Shown: piece after piece, positions 43,149 to 54,373 of the stretch
How the letters are laid out: the number at the start of each line of letters is the position of its first letter
How positions within the stretch are numbered: position 1 is the stretch's first letter
Program-made: the position numbers and the translations under genes
Assembly: GCF_048569485.1 (NCBI RefSeq)
Contig: NC_134358.1
Location: 237,853,404 to 237,917,403 of the forward strand
DNA from: Anomaloglossus baeobatrachus
Taxonomy: Eukaryota; Chordata; Amphibia; Anura; Aromobatidae
Reading direction: 5' to 3'
Length of the DNA: 64,000 nucleotides
The notes under the pieces: model-generated
The model's database searches: none
What the model saw: only the letters and a program-made list of their open reading frames with translations
Told to the model about the DNA's origin: nothing

Positions 43149-44802
43149 CAGTTAGGTCCAGAAATATTTGGACAGTGACACAATTTTCGTGAGTTGGGCT
43201 CTGCATGCCACCACATTGGATTTGAAATGAAACCTCTACAACAAAATTCAAGTGCAGATTGTAACGTTTAATTTGAAGGTTTGAACAAAAATATCTGATA
43301 GAAATTGTAGGAATTGTACACATTTCTTTACAAACACTCCACATTTTAGGAGGTCAAAAGTAATTGGACAAATAAACCAAACCCAAACAAAATATTTTTA
43401 TTTTCAATATTTTGTTGCGAATCCTTTGGAGGCAATCACTGCCTTAAGTCTGGAACCCATGGACATCACCAAACGCTGGGTTTCCTCCTTCTTAATGCTT
43501 TGCCAGGCCTTTACAGCCGCAGCCTTCAGGTCTTGCTTGTTTGTGGGTCTTTCCGTCTTACGTCTGGATTTGAGCAAGTGAAATGCATGCTCAATTGGGT
43601 TAAGATCTGGTGATTGACTTGGCCATTGCAGAATGTTCCACTTTTTTGCACTCATGAACTCCTGGGTAGCTTTGGCTGTATGCTTGGGGTCATTGTCCAT
43701 CTGTACTATGAAGCACCGTCCGATCAACTTTGCGGCATTTGGCTGAATCTGGGCTGAAAGTATATCCCGGTACACTTCAGAATTCATCCGGCTACTCTTG
43801 TCTGCTGTTATGTCATCAATAAACACAAGTGACCCAGTGCCATTGAAAGCCATGCATGCCCATGCCATCACGTTGCCTCCATCCACCATGTTTTACAGAG
43901 GATGTGGTGTGCCTTGGATCATGTGCCGTTCCCTTTCTTCTCCAAACTTTTTTCTTCCCATCATTCTGGTACAGGTTGATCTTTGTCTCATCTGTCCATA
44001 GAATACTTTCCCAGAATTGAGCTGGCTTCATGAGGTGTTTTTCAGCAAATTTAACTCTGGCCTGTATTTTTGGAATTGATGAATGGTTTGCATCTAGATG
44101 TGAACCCTTTGTATTTACTTTCATGGAGTCTTCTCTTTACTGTTGACTTAGAGACAGATACACCTACTTCACTGACAGTGTTCTGGACTTCAGTTGGTGT
44201 TGTGAACGGGTTCTTCTTCACCAAAGAAAAGTATGCGGCGATCATCCACCACTGTTGTCATCCGTGGACGCCCAGGCCTTTTTGAGTTCCCAAGCTCACC
44301 AGTCAATTCCTTTTTTCTCAGAATGCACCCGACTGTTGATTTTGCTACTCCAAGCATGTCTACTATCTCTCTGATGGATTTTTTCTTTTTTTCAGCCTCA
44401 GGATGTTCTGCTTCACCTCAACTGAGAGTTCCTTAGACCGCATGTTGTCTGGTCACAGCAACAGCTTCCAAATGCAAAACCACACACCTGTAATCAACCC
44501 CAGACCTTTTAACTACTTCATTGATTACAGGTTAACGAGGGAGACGCCTTCAGAGTTAATTGCAGCCCTTAGAGTCCCTTGTCCAATTACTTTTGGTCCC
44601 TTGAAAAAGAGGAGGCTATGCATTACAGAGCTATGATTCCTAAACCCTTTCTCCGATTTGGATGTGAAAACTCTCATATTGCAGCTGGGAGTGTGCACTT
44701 TCAGCCCATATTATATATATAATTGTATTTCTGAACATGTTTTTGTAAACAGCTAAAATAACAGAACTTGTGTCACTGTCCAAATATTTCTGGCCCTGAC
44801 TG
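43149..44802 (-). mobile_element. Tc1-like element (TTAGGTCCAGAAATATTTGG ends)
   Basis: A 1654-bp element between TA dinucleotides (43147-43148, 44803-44804). The ends CAGTTAGGTCCAGAAATATT and, inverted, CAGTCAGGGCCAGAAATATT, each followed by TTGGACAGTGACAC or its close match. An inner repeated AAAGTAATTGGAC block occurs in both terminal regions. The family is widespread in fishes and frogs (from memory). Confidence 0.92.
43404..44443 (-). pseudogene. Tc1-like transposase (DD34E), frameshifted
   Basis: The start is MRSKELSVEVKQNILRL at 44443 on the minus strand. Frames then shift at an A run, so the HTH part (SIREIVDMLGVAKSTVG, NSKRPGRPR) and the next block (KNPFTTPTEVQNTV, KSTVKRRLHESKYKGF) lie in different frames. 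The catalytic blocks are ILWTDETKIN (first D), FIVQMDNDPKHTAKATQ (second D) and SQSPDLNPIEHAF (E, 34 residues after the second D). The C-terminal 161 residues, from 43889 to the stop at 43404, are fully open. At least three frameshifts, so inactive. It is the best-preserved catalytic domain among the Tc1 genes here. Confidence 0.9.
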
Positions 44803-44814
44803 TATGTACTGGAT

Positions 44815-45205
44815 AAATCCAGAGGTAAAAGGAGGACAATATGAAAACTTTCTGAATGCAAAAAATGATCAATTTTAATAAGTGCAGGAATTTTATAGAC
44901 CACCATTAAAAAAGGGGGGAAGACCATAAAAGAAAGGGTCCCCACATATATAGAAATGCACCCCACCACTGAAACTTCAATAAACAGACAATACAAATCA
45001 CAGGCTCATATAATGAATGAATAGCAACATGAAGAGATACATAGTTAACAATCGTATTGCAAGGTACAGTGTAAGGAAAGCCTGTTGATACAGTACTCAA
45101 GGATAAACTGTAGCGGAAGCAGTGTGGAAGCACCAGCCCCACACGCTACGCCACCTTGTATTGCTTCATCAGGGGCGTACACAACTGTCCCAGGCTAGCT
45201 TACAC
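44815..45205. repeat. Repeat with TTCATCAGG...TACACAACTG module
   Basis: AAATCCAGAGGTAAAAGGAGG followed by AAAATGATCAATTTTAATAA and, at the right, GCTTCATCAGGGGCGTACAC, which inverted gives the CCTGATGAAGC module seen in other retroposons of the window. No coding potential. Boundaries uncertain. Confidence 0.4.
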
Positions 45206-45212
45206 ACGTGGT

Positions 45213-46368
45213 CAAAATTGTTGGTACCCCTCATTTAATTAAAGAAAAACCCACAATTGTCATAGCAATAACTTGAATCTGACAAAAGTGATCGTAAAAA
45301 AAAAAAATCCATAAAAATGAATAAATGAAAATCTGACATTTCTTAAAAATAAAATTCATGACATAGGCCTGGATAGAAATTATGGTACCCTTAAGTTAAT
45401 ATGAGACTTCTGCACATCTCAATAGATATTTTGGCCCACTCCTCAAGAGAAAACTCCTCCATGTTTCACAGTAGGGACAGTGTTCTTTTCTTGATATGCT
45501 TAATTTTTCTGTCTGTGAACATAGAGCTGATGTACCTTGCCAAAAAGTTCCACTTTTGTCTCATCTGTCCATAGGATATTCTCCCAGAAGCTTTTTGGCT
45601 TGTAAACATGTAGTTGGGCAAATTCCAGTCTGGCTTTATGATTTATTTTTTTTTCCAACAATGGTGTCATCCTTGGTCGACTCCCATGAAGTCCTCTTTG
45701 GCTCATACAACGATGGATGGTGCGATCTGACACTGATGTTCCTTGAGCTTGAAGTTCACCTTTAATCTCTTTAGAAGTTTTTCTGGGCTCATTTGTTACC
45801 ATTCTTATTATCCGTCTCTTTGATTTGTCCAGGGAGGTTGGCTACAGTCCCATGGACCTTAAATTTCTGAATAATATGTGCAACTGTAGTCACAGGAACA
45901 TCAAGCTGCTTGGAGATGGTCATAACCTTTACCTTTAACATGCTTGTCTATAATTTTCTTTCCAATCTCCTGAGACAACTCTTTCCTTTGATTCCTCTAG
46001 TCCATGTTAAGTGTGGTACACACCATGTCACCAAACAGCACAGTGAGTGTCCCTATATACAGGCCCACTGACTGTTTACAAGATTGTAGACACCTGTGAT
46101 GCTAATTAGTAGACTCACCTTGATTTAACATGCCCCTTTTGTCACATTATTTCCAGGGGTACCAGCATTTCTGTCCAGGCCTGTTTCAGTTTTATTTTAT
46201 TTTTTTTAAGAATCTGTGGAAGCATGGTTGAAAAGCAGCAATGTCTGACCATCATTTGTTCATTTTCATGGATTTTTATCATTATTTTTGTCAGATTCAA
46301 CTTATTTGTGATCATTGTGGGTTTTTCTTTCATTAAATGAGGGGTACCAACAATTTTGACCACGTGTG
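45213..46368 (-). mobile_element. Tc1-like element with CACACGTGGTCAAAATTGTT ends
   Basis: A 1156-bp element between TA (45211-45212, 46369-46370). The ends CACACGTGGTCAAAATTGTT and its inverted copy are followed by GGTACCCCTCATTTAAT in both arms. The length is well below the usual 1.6 kb because the catalytic core is deleted. Confidence 0.92.
45500..46010 (-). pseudogene. Tc1-like transposase fragment
   Basis: The minus-strand frame from 45802 reads MVTNEPRKTSKEIKGELQA, QGTSVSDRTIHRCMSQRGL, HGSRPRMTPLLEKK and FWENILWTDETKVELFG. This is the second HTH and the first catalytic D block of a Tc1 transposase. Upstream, HTH text (SKQLDVPVTTVAHIIQ-like) is visible to about 46010. The second D and the E are absent: after ELFGKV the sequence jumps to terminal non-coding text. 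Deletion derivative, inactive. Confidence 0.85.
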
Positions 46369-46371
46369 TAC

Positions 46372-46869
46372 ATAGAGATCTTTAGAAAAAGTATTTGTAA
46401 AGATCTTTAATATGCTAATCAGCGCAGGGACTAGTCACAAGTGCATTAAGTCCTGCGCTCATCCCGCCCTCTTAACATGCCCACAGGGGCATGTTAACAT
46501 GCTAGTCAATGCCCACTGCCTAGCCTCATCAGTGGTGACGCGCATACCTGTTCGTTCTCATCACATCAGACACCGGGCAGTGTGCATGATCAGGTCACAG
46601 CACTATGATGCTGGGTGTACACGTCCCGGCAACAGAGAGGTCTACTGCGTATGACCGTAAGTGCCGACGGTCAAAATTAAGAGGTATGCACGTTACCGTT
46701 GATGACGACGCTAGGCAGTAGGCACTGAATAGCATGTTACTCACCTGTGGCCGTGCTAACATGTTAAGAGGGCGGAATGAGCGCAGGAGCTAATTCCCTT
46801 ACGAACTAGTCCCTGCGCTCATTAGCATCTCATAAACGGCCTTTATAAATACTTTTTCTAAAGATCTCT
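46372..46869. mobile_element. Palindromic MITE, about 500 bp
   Basis: GAGATCTTTAGAAAAAGTATT at the left and AATACTTTTTCTAAAGATCTC at the right are perfect inverted ends. Inner pairs: GCGCAGGGACTAGT with ACTAGTCCCTGCGC, CCGCCCTCTTAACATG with CATGTTAAGAGGGCGG. It starts 2 bp after the TA that ends the Tc1-like element 45213-46368. Non-coding. Confidence 0.85.
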
Positions 46870-47907
46870 TTATCTATGCTACTAGATGCTAGGCCAGTTA
46901 GGCAGGGATTATAAATATGCACCCAGAACCGCTCGTGGTTCTAGGTGCATATTGCACCCGACAGGTTCCCTTTAAACTCCCTTCTGGCGTGTGGTCCAGC
47001 GGTGTCCATCTATCTGTATGTCTTTTTACGTGAACAAGTGTGCGGTCAATAACAGTTTTGTGCACCTTTGAAAAGGACACTGCTTAACAGAGGTCAAAGT
47101 CTGGAGTAACTCTGAAGCCTACTTAGTGAATGGATCTGTTGTGTGTTTCATATGAATTACATATTTTGGAGATGTAAATAGAAGACCTAATGAAGATGCT
47201 CAGCATAGAGCACAGGATAAATCTGAACTGATCCAAAATGTTCTGCATCCCAAATTCCCACCAATAGCATTCAACTCAACTCACAAATACCCAAGCCCTC
47301 ACTCAGGATCGTCATCCGTTAACGGAAATGTTGGGGGCTTACATATTAATGGCAGCACAAACTCTCTAGAAAAGTGCTATGTCCCCCCTTTAAAAGAAAT
47401 CCAGCAAAATCTGAAATCCCAAATTCAAAAATGCTCCCTTCCCTTCTGAGCACAACGATGTGCCTAAACCACATTTAGTGTCCACGTTTGGCATTGTTGT
47501 AGTGAGGAGGGTCTCTCCAGAAACTAGCTGCAAACAATGTACGAGCACTACAAAGGCTTATTTGCAATTTTTAATTCAGCAACAATCACTGTGTTTGGCA
47601 AACACCTATGAAACCAGACTAAATTGTCCCGACACCCATACATTAATTCATAGAGGTGTGTAATTTCCAAAATGTGGTCACCTGAGGTAAGTTTTCTGCT
47701 CTTCTGGCACCTACAGGCTCTGCAAATGGAGTCCACAAACTATTTTAGGAAAATCTGTGCTCCAAAATTCAAATGGTGCTCCTTCCATGCCAAGCCCTAT
47801 GGTGCAGTCAAAACAGTACTGTACAGGTCACATGTGGCATATTGACATGCTCAGGAGTTTTTTTTAACCTATACCCTTTGTGAAAATTGGAACTCTTGGG
47901 CTAAAAA

Positions 47908-50900
47908 AGAGAATTTTGTCACTTACCGTAAATTCTTTTTCTTATAGTTCCGTATTGGGAGACCCAGACCATGGGTGTTCAGCTTCTGCCTCCGGAGGAC
48001 ACACAAAGTACTACACTTAAAAGTGTAGCTCCTCCCTCTGAGCTTATACACCCCCTGGTAGCCAGTCCTAACCAGTTTAGTGCAAAAGCTGAAGGAGAAT
48101 AGCCACCCACAAGTAGAACCGAGTAAGAACCGGAACAACCGGAGACTCTGTCCATGACAACAGCCGGTGATAACACACGGAACAAGAAAATTGCCAACAG
48201 GCAACAGGGAGGGAGCTGGGTCTCCCAATACGGAACTATAAGAAAAAGAATTTACGGTAAGTAACATAATTCTCTTTTTCTTTATCGTTCCTTTGGGAGA
48301 CCCAGACCATGGGACGTTCCAAAGCTGTCCCTGGGTGGGAATAAACCGAAAAAACTAAGAAGTAGGCGGAGCCTAACTTCACAAGTGGGCGACAGCCGCC
48401 TGAAGGATGCGTCTGCCCAAGCTCGCATCTGCCGACGCATGAGCAAGCACTTGGTAGTGCTTCGCATAGGTATGCAGGCTAGTCCAAGTGGCAGCCTGAC
48501 AGACTTGTTGAGCCGTAGCCTGGTGCCTAAAAGCCCAAGAGGCACCGACAGCTCTGGTCGAGTGTGCTTTGATCCCCGGCGGGGGAGGCACCTGAGTTCT
48601 CTGGTAGGCGTCCGAAATGGTCGATCTAATCCAACGGGCCAAGGTCGGCTTAGAAGCAGAGAGACCCTTGCGCCGCCCTGTGGTTAGCACAAAAAGAGGT
48701 GCACCGCCTAAGCGCAGCGGTGCGAGCCACATAAATCCGGAGAGCACGCACCAGATCTAGAGTATGCAGCGCTTTCTAAAAGCGATGAACAGGGGCCGGA
48801 CAGAAGGAAGGCAAAGAAATATCCTGGTTAAGGTGGAAGGGAGAGACCACCTTAGGAAGAAAGTCCGGGGTCGGACGGAGAACTACCTTGTCTTGGTGAA
48901 AAACCAAAAAAGGTGACTCCGAGGAGAGCGCAGCCAAATCAGAGACTCTCCTGAGAGAAGTTATGGCAACTAGAAAGGCCACCTTTTGAGAAAGACAATA
49001 CAAAGAAACCTCCCTAAGAGGCTCAAAGGGGGGTTTCTGCAATACCGTGAGGACCAAGTTAAGGTCCCAGGGATCCAAGGGCCGCCGATAAGGCGGAATG
49101 AAAATGGCCAAGGAGAATGGCCGGAAGAGCGACACCAGGACAGGAAAATTTTCCAAGTCCTGTGATAGATCTTGACGGAGGAAGACTTACGGGCCCGAGT
49201 CATAGTGGAGATGACTTCAGGAGGAATACCAGAAGCCGTCAAAATCCAGGACTCAAGAGCCACGCCGTCAATTTGAGTGCCGCAGAATTCGGGCGGAAAA
49301 ACGGACCTTGCGAGAGCAGGTCTGGACGGTCCGGAAAATGCCACGGCATCTCCACGGACAGTTGGAGCAGGTCCGGATACCAAGCTCGCTTGGGCCAGTC
49401 CGGTGCAATGAGGATGACTCGACGGCCCTCCATTCTGATCTTACGCAGGACTCTGGGCAAGAGAGCTAGAAGGGGAAACACGTAGGACAGACGAAACTGG
49501 GACCAGTCTTGAACCAGAGCGTCCGCGGCGAAGGCCTGAGGATCGTGGGAGCGAGCCACGTAAACCGGAACCTTGTTGTTGTGACGGGATGCCATTAGGT
49601 CCACGACCGGAGTGCCCCACTTGCGGCAGATTGACTGAAACACTGCCGGGTGCAGAGACCACTCGCCACCGTCCACGGATTGACGGCTGAGATAATCTGC
49701 CTCCCAGTTTTCTACACCAGGGATGTGGACTGCGGATATGGTGGACTTGGAGTCCTCCGCCCATTGAAGAATGCGTTGGACCTCCAACATTGCCAGGCGG
49801 CTGCGTGTCCCGCCTTGGTGATTGATGTAGGCAACCGCTGTCGCGTTGTCTGACTGGACTCGAATGTGCCTGCCCGCCAACAGGTGGTGAAAGGCTAGGA
49901 GAGCTAGAAGCACAGCTCTGGTTTCCAGCACATTAATTGAAAGGGCTGACTCGGACAGAGTCCAAGTGCCCTGAGCTCTGTGGTGGAGATGTACCGCTCC
50001 CCAGCCGGATAGGCTGGCATCCGTGGTGACTATCACCCAGGACGGAGCCAGGAAGGAGCGCCCTTGGGACAGGGAGAGGGGTCGAAGCCACCACTGAAGA
50101 GAGGTCCTGGTCCGTGGCGACAGAGCCACTAACCTCTGTAAGGAGGAAGGCCGCTTGTCCCAACAGCGGAGAATGTCCAGCTGCAGAGGACGCAGATGGA
50201 ACTGGGCAAAGGGAACCGCCTCCATGGAAGCCACCATTTGACCCAGCACCTGCATCAGGTGCCTGAGGGAATAACGGCGGGGCCTCAGGAGAGAGCGCAC
50301 CGCTAGCCGGAGAGACTGCTGTTTGATTAAGGGCAACTTCACAAGTGCCGGCAAAGTCTCGAACTGCATCCCTAGGTAAGTAAGACTCTGGGTCGGAGTC
50401 AGAGTGGATTTGGGCAGATTGACAATCCACCCGAATTGGGCTAGGGTGGCGAGAGTGAGCGAAACACTCCGCTGACAGTCTGCGCTGGATGGACCCTTGA
50501 CCAGAAGGTCGTCCAGATAAGGAAGCACTGCTAACCCCTGGAGGTGCAGGACCGCAATCACTGCCACCATGACCTTGGTGAATACCCGAGGGGCCGTGGC
50601 TAACCCGAAGGGGAGAGCCACGAATTGGAAATGATCCTATCGCAAAATGTAACCAACGCTGATGTGACACTGCGATTGGCACATGTAGATAGGCATCTCT
50701 GATGTCGATGGACGCAAGGAACTCCCCTTGGGTCATAGAGGCAATGACTGATCGCAGAGACTCCATGCGAAAATGCCGCACCCGGACATGCTTGTTGAGA
50801 AGCTTGAGATCCAGGATGGGCCAGAAGGTACCGTCCTTTTTTGGAACTAGGAAGAGATTTGAGTAAAAACCTCTGAACCGTTCCTGAGCGGGAACTGGGA

Positions 50901-53070
50901 CAATCACTCCGTTTGCCTGCAAGGACGCCACGGCCTGCGAGAAGGCGGCGGCCTTGGAGCAGGGGGAAGTTGAGAGAAAAAATCTGTTTGGAGGGCTGGA
51001 AGAGAATTCTATCCTGTAGCCGTGAGATATGATGTCTCTCACCCACTGATCGGAGACCTGCTTTAACCAAGCGTCGCCAAAGTGGGAGAGCCTGCCACCG
51101 ACTAAGGACGTGGCTGGAGCGGGCCGAGAGTCATGAGGAAGCTGCCTTAGTGGCAGAGCCTCCTGCGGTCTTTTGCGGACGCGCTTTTGGGTGCCAGTTG
51201 AATTTCTGATCCTTGGCTGAGTTAGCGGACGAGGCGGAAGGCTTAGAGGATGACCAGTTGGAGGAACGAAAGGAACGAAACCTCGATTGATTCCTACCCT
51301 GGGCGGGTTTCCTGGTCTTAGTTTGTGGCATGGAAGCACTCTTCCCGCCAGGAGCTTCTTTAATGATTTCATCCAGCTGTTCACCAAACAGCCGTGAACC
51401 AGCAAAAGGGAGCCCAGCAAGGTACTTCTTGGACGAAGCATCTGCCTTCCACTCTCGAAGCCACAAAATCCTGCGGATAACAAGAGAATTAGCTGAAGCC
51501 ACCGCAGTGCGGTGAGCAGCCTCTAGCATGGCAGACATGGCATAAGATGAAAAAGGCTGAAGCCTGAGCAGTTAAGGTAACCATCTCAGGCATAGATTCC
51601 TTGGTGAGGGAATGCATCTCCTCTAGAGAAGCAGAGATGGCTTTGAGAGCCCACACTGCTGCAAAAGTCGGGGAAAACGCGGCCCCCGCAGCTTCGTACA
51701 CAGATTTGGCCAGAAGGTCAATCTGACGGTCAGTGGAATCCTTAAGTGAGGTGCCGTCAGCCACCCACACAATGGTCCGGGCTGATAGCCTAGACACCAG
51801 AGGGTCTAACTTTGGGGAGTGAGACCACTCCTTGACCACCTCAGGTGGAAATGGAAACCGGTCATCAGAACCACGCTTTGGAAAGCGTTTGTCAGGGCAG
51901 GCCCTGGGTTTGGTCACAGCGGTCTGAAAACTGGAGTGGTTAAAGAACACACTCTTCACTCTCTTAGGCGAGGTAAACTGATGTTTTTCTGCCAAAGAGT
52001 TGCTCCTCTGATACTGGCGGCTTGAGATCCAGCACAGAATTAATAGAAGCAATCAAATCACTAAGATCTGAGTCACCCTCAGAGAAATCGATGGGATACA
52101 TAGCCTCCGAGACCCCAGTGAGAGCATCCTCCTCATCTTGAGTCAGCTCTTGACACAGAGCCGTGGGATGGGGAGGGGGAGGAAACCCTGCACCTTCTCT
52201 TAGAAGGACGGGGTCTGGGATCAGATGATGAATCCTCCGTGAGCTCTGATGGACGGAGGTCAGAGGATAGGAGTCCTCTGTCAAGAGTATTAGAGGCACC
52301 CTGAGAGGGGGGCTGATGCATATTCATCAAAGTCCTGGACAAAAGTCCCATGGACTCAGCAAATGACTGGGATATGGACCTAGAAAAGGACTCTACCCAG
52401 GCCGGGGGTTCAATCACAGGTGCAGCAGCAGCCTGAGAGACCACTGGGGGTGAGACTCCAGGCTGTGGCACCGCCAAGTTAGAGCAACCATCAGTGTGGA
52501 TAAATGCTCGGCTCAGGCAGCAGGAGATTACATGCAGTGCATGCAGAATAAAGCTTTGGAGCCTTGCTCCTTGTGTGAGACATGCTGCTGGAGTGGGGGC
52601 TTTGCAGAGAATGAACCCCAGGGAGAATATACAGAGGTCCACAACCGGAGACCGGCTGTGGCTTACCAGACCACTGAGCGCGGTGTTGTGTGCCCTCCAG
52701 ATCCCCAAGCCCGGTCCCCCAGAGCGCAGCACCTCAGCAGAGATGCAGAATGCAGGATGTCCCAGAGCAGAGTGAACTCTGCCTGAGAAATGGAGGGGGC
52801 GGGACTAGGGGCGTTCCTATAAAAGAGCGGGAACTGGAGGGCTATAGAGACATGGACCCGCTTTTCTTCAAACTCTTTCCAAAAGTCAAACAATCAGATG
52901 AGAATGCATGTGTGGATGTATGACCTCCTGAACACAAAGCGATAAACTGGCTAGGACTGGCTACCAGGGGGTGTATAAGCTCAGAGGGAGGAGCTACACT
53001 TTTAAGTGTAGTACTTTGTGTGTCCTCCGGAGGCAGAAGCTAAACACCCATGGTCTGGGTCTCCCATTTT
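47908..53070 (-). mobile_element. DIRS-type retrotransposon 1 (tyrosine recombinase, fossil)
   Basis: Terminal inverted repeats (about 47908-48080 and 52940-53070) share CTCCGGAGG, CTACACTTTTAAGTGTAG and GGTCTGGGTCTCCC. An internal complementary region at about 48218-48312 repeats the outer ends joined back to back, the hallmark of DIRS elements, which integrate by a tyrosine recombinase as circles. On the minus strand, in order: a gag-like region (about 52300-51490), reverse transcriptase with a YLDD box (about 51150-50400), RNase H (TDASLSGWGAV; about 50050-49700) and tyrosine recombinase (about 49380-48380; HSTRAVG, ending TYAKHYQ). It is nearly full length, but the frames are broken at roughly five or more places. 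Moderately old. Confidence 0.88.
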
Positions 53071-54373
53071 AGTGGTAAAAAAAAAAAATAAAAAAAAAAA
53101 ATAGTTTTTTTTGCTTCACCACTCAATAGTATAAAATTTTGTGACACACCATTGGTGTCAATATGCTCACTGCACCCCTAGATTAATTCATTGAGTAGTA
53201 TACTTTCTAAAATGGTAAAATGGTGTCACTTATTTGGTGGAGGGGGGTGGCATATCTGCTTTTCTCTCATGTCAAGGGCTCTGGTAATGTGATATGGCAC
53301 CCCAAACCATTCCAACAAAATCTGAACTCCATATGGCGCTCCTTTCCTTCTTACCCTTACACTCTGCCTCAAAAGTAGTTGTCAACTACATGTAGGGTAT
53401 TTGCGACCTCAGGAGGACATTGTGTCAAACATTGTATGGTCTTTTTTTCTCCTAATACCCTTTAGGGCCAAAGCAACATGTCCACTTCCCAATGTTATAC
53501 AATTCCGTGAATCACCTAGATGCTCACTATACACCTATATGAATTCCATAAGAGGTGTAGTATCCACACTAGAGTAATTTGTGAGGGGGGTTTCTTCGGT
53601 TTTAGCATGTTAGGGAATCTTTAAATGTGACATGGCGTCTGCAATCTATTCCAGCCAAAATGGCGCTCCTTCACTTTTGAGACCTGCCATGTTCCCAAAC
53701 AGCAGTTTTCCATCACATGTGGGGTATTGGCACACTCTGGTGAAAATGTACCATATAAGTTATTGTACAATCTCTCCTGTTATCCCTGCGAAAATTAAAC
53801 ATTTAAGGCTTAAACAACATTTTTGTGGGTAAAATGTGATTTTTTATTTTTACGGCTCCATGTCATAAAACGGTGGTTTAACCTGGGAGTTCAAGATACT
53901 CACCACGTTTTTAAACTTGATAAAATTTATTTAAGGGTGTAGTTTCCAAAAAAGATCCACTAGGGGAGGGGGGGGGGGTTCCACTATTTAGGCAATTGGT
54001 TAGGCAATTAGTCAATTGGTTTTACTTCCCTACCAAGCCGTGCCTTGCAACCAAACAATAGTTTTCCACCACATATGGAGTATCCACATACTCAGAAGAA
54101 ATTGCGCAACAAATTTTATCCGCATTTTCTCCTGTTATTCTTGAGAAAATGTAAAATTTGGGGCTAAAGCAACATTGTTGTGAGAAAGTAATGTGGAAGG
54201 AAAAAATTAAAATTTGACTTTAAAGTCCTGTGAAACACCAAGAGGGGTTAATAAACTTCTTGAATGTGGTTTTGAGCACTTTGACACCATTTTAAAAAAT
54301 GCACCTCTCACTTTTGGGTATTTTATCTCTAATAGGCACCTCAGTCACTTCAAATGTGACGTGTTCCCCAAAA

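Noticed and set aside
48385-49485. Plus-strand frames across the DIRS recombinase region
   Set aside because: Shadows of the minus-strand coding sequence.
52494-52923. Plus-strand frames near the right end of DIRS 1 (cysteine-containing)
   Set aside because: They lie in the non-coding 5' region and terminal repeat of the element; no known domain.
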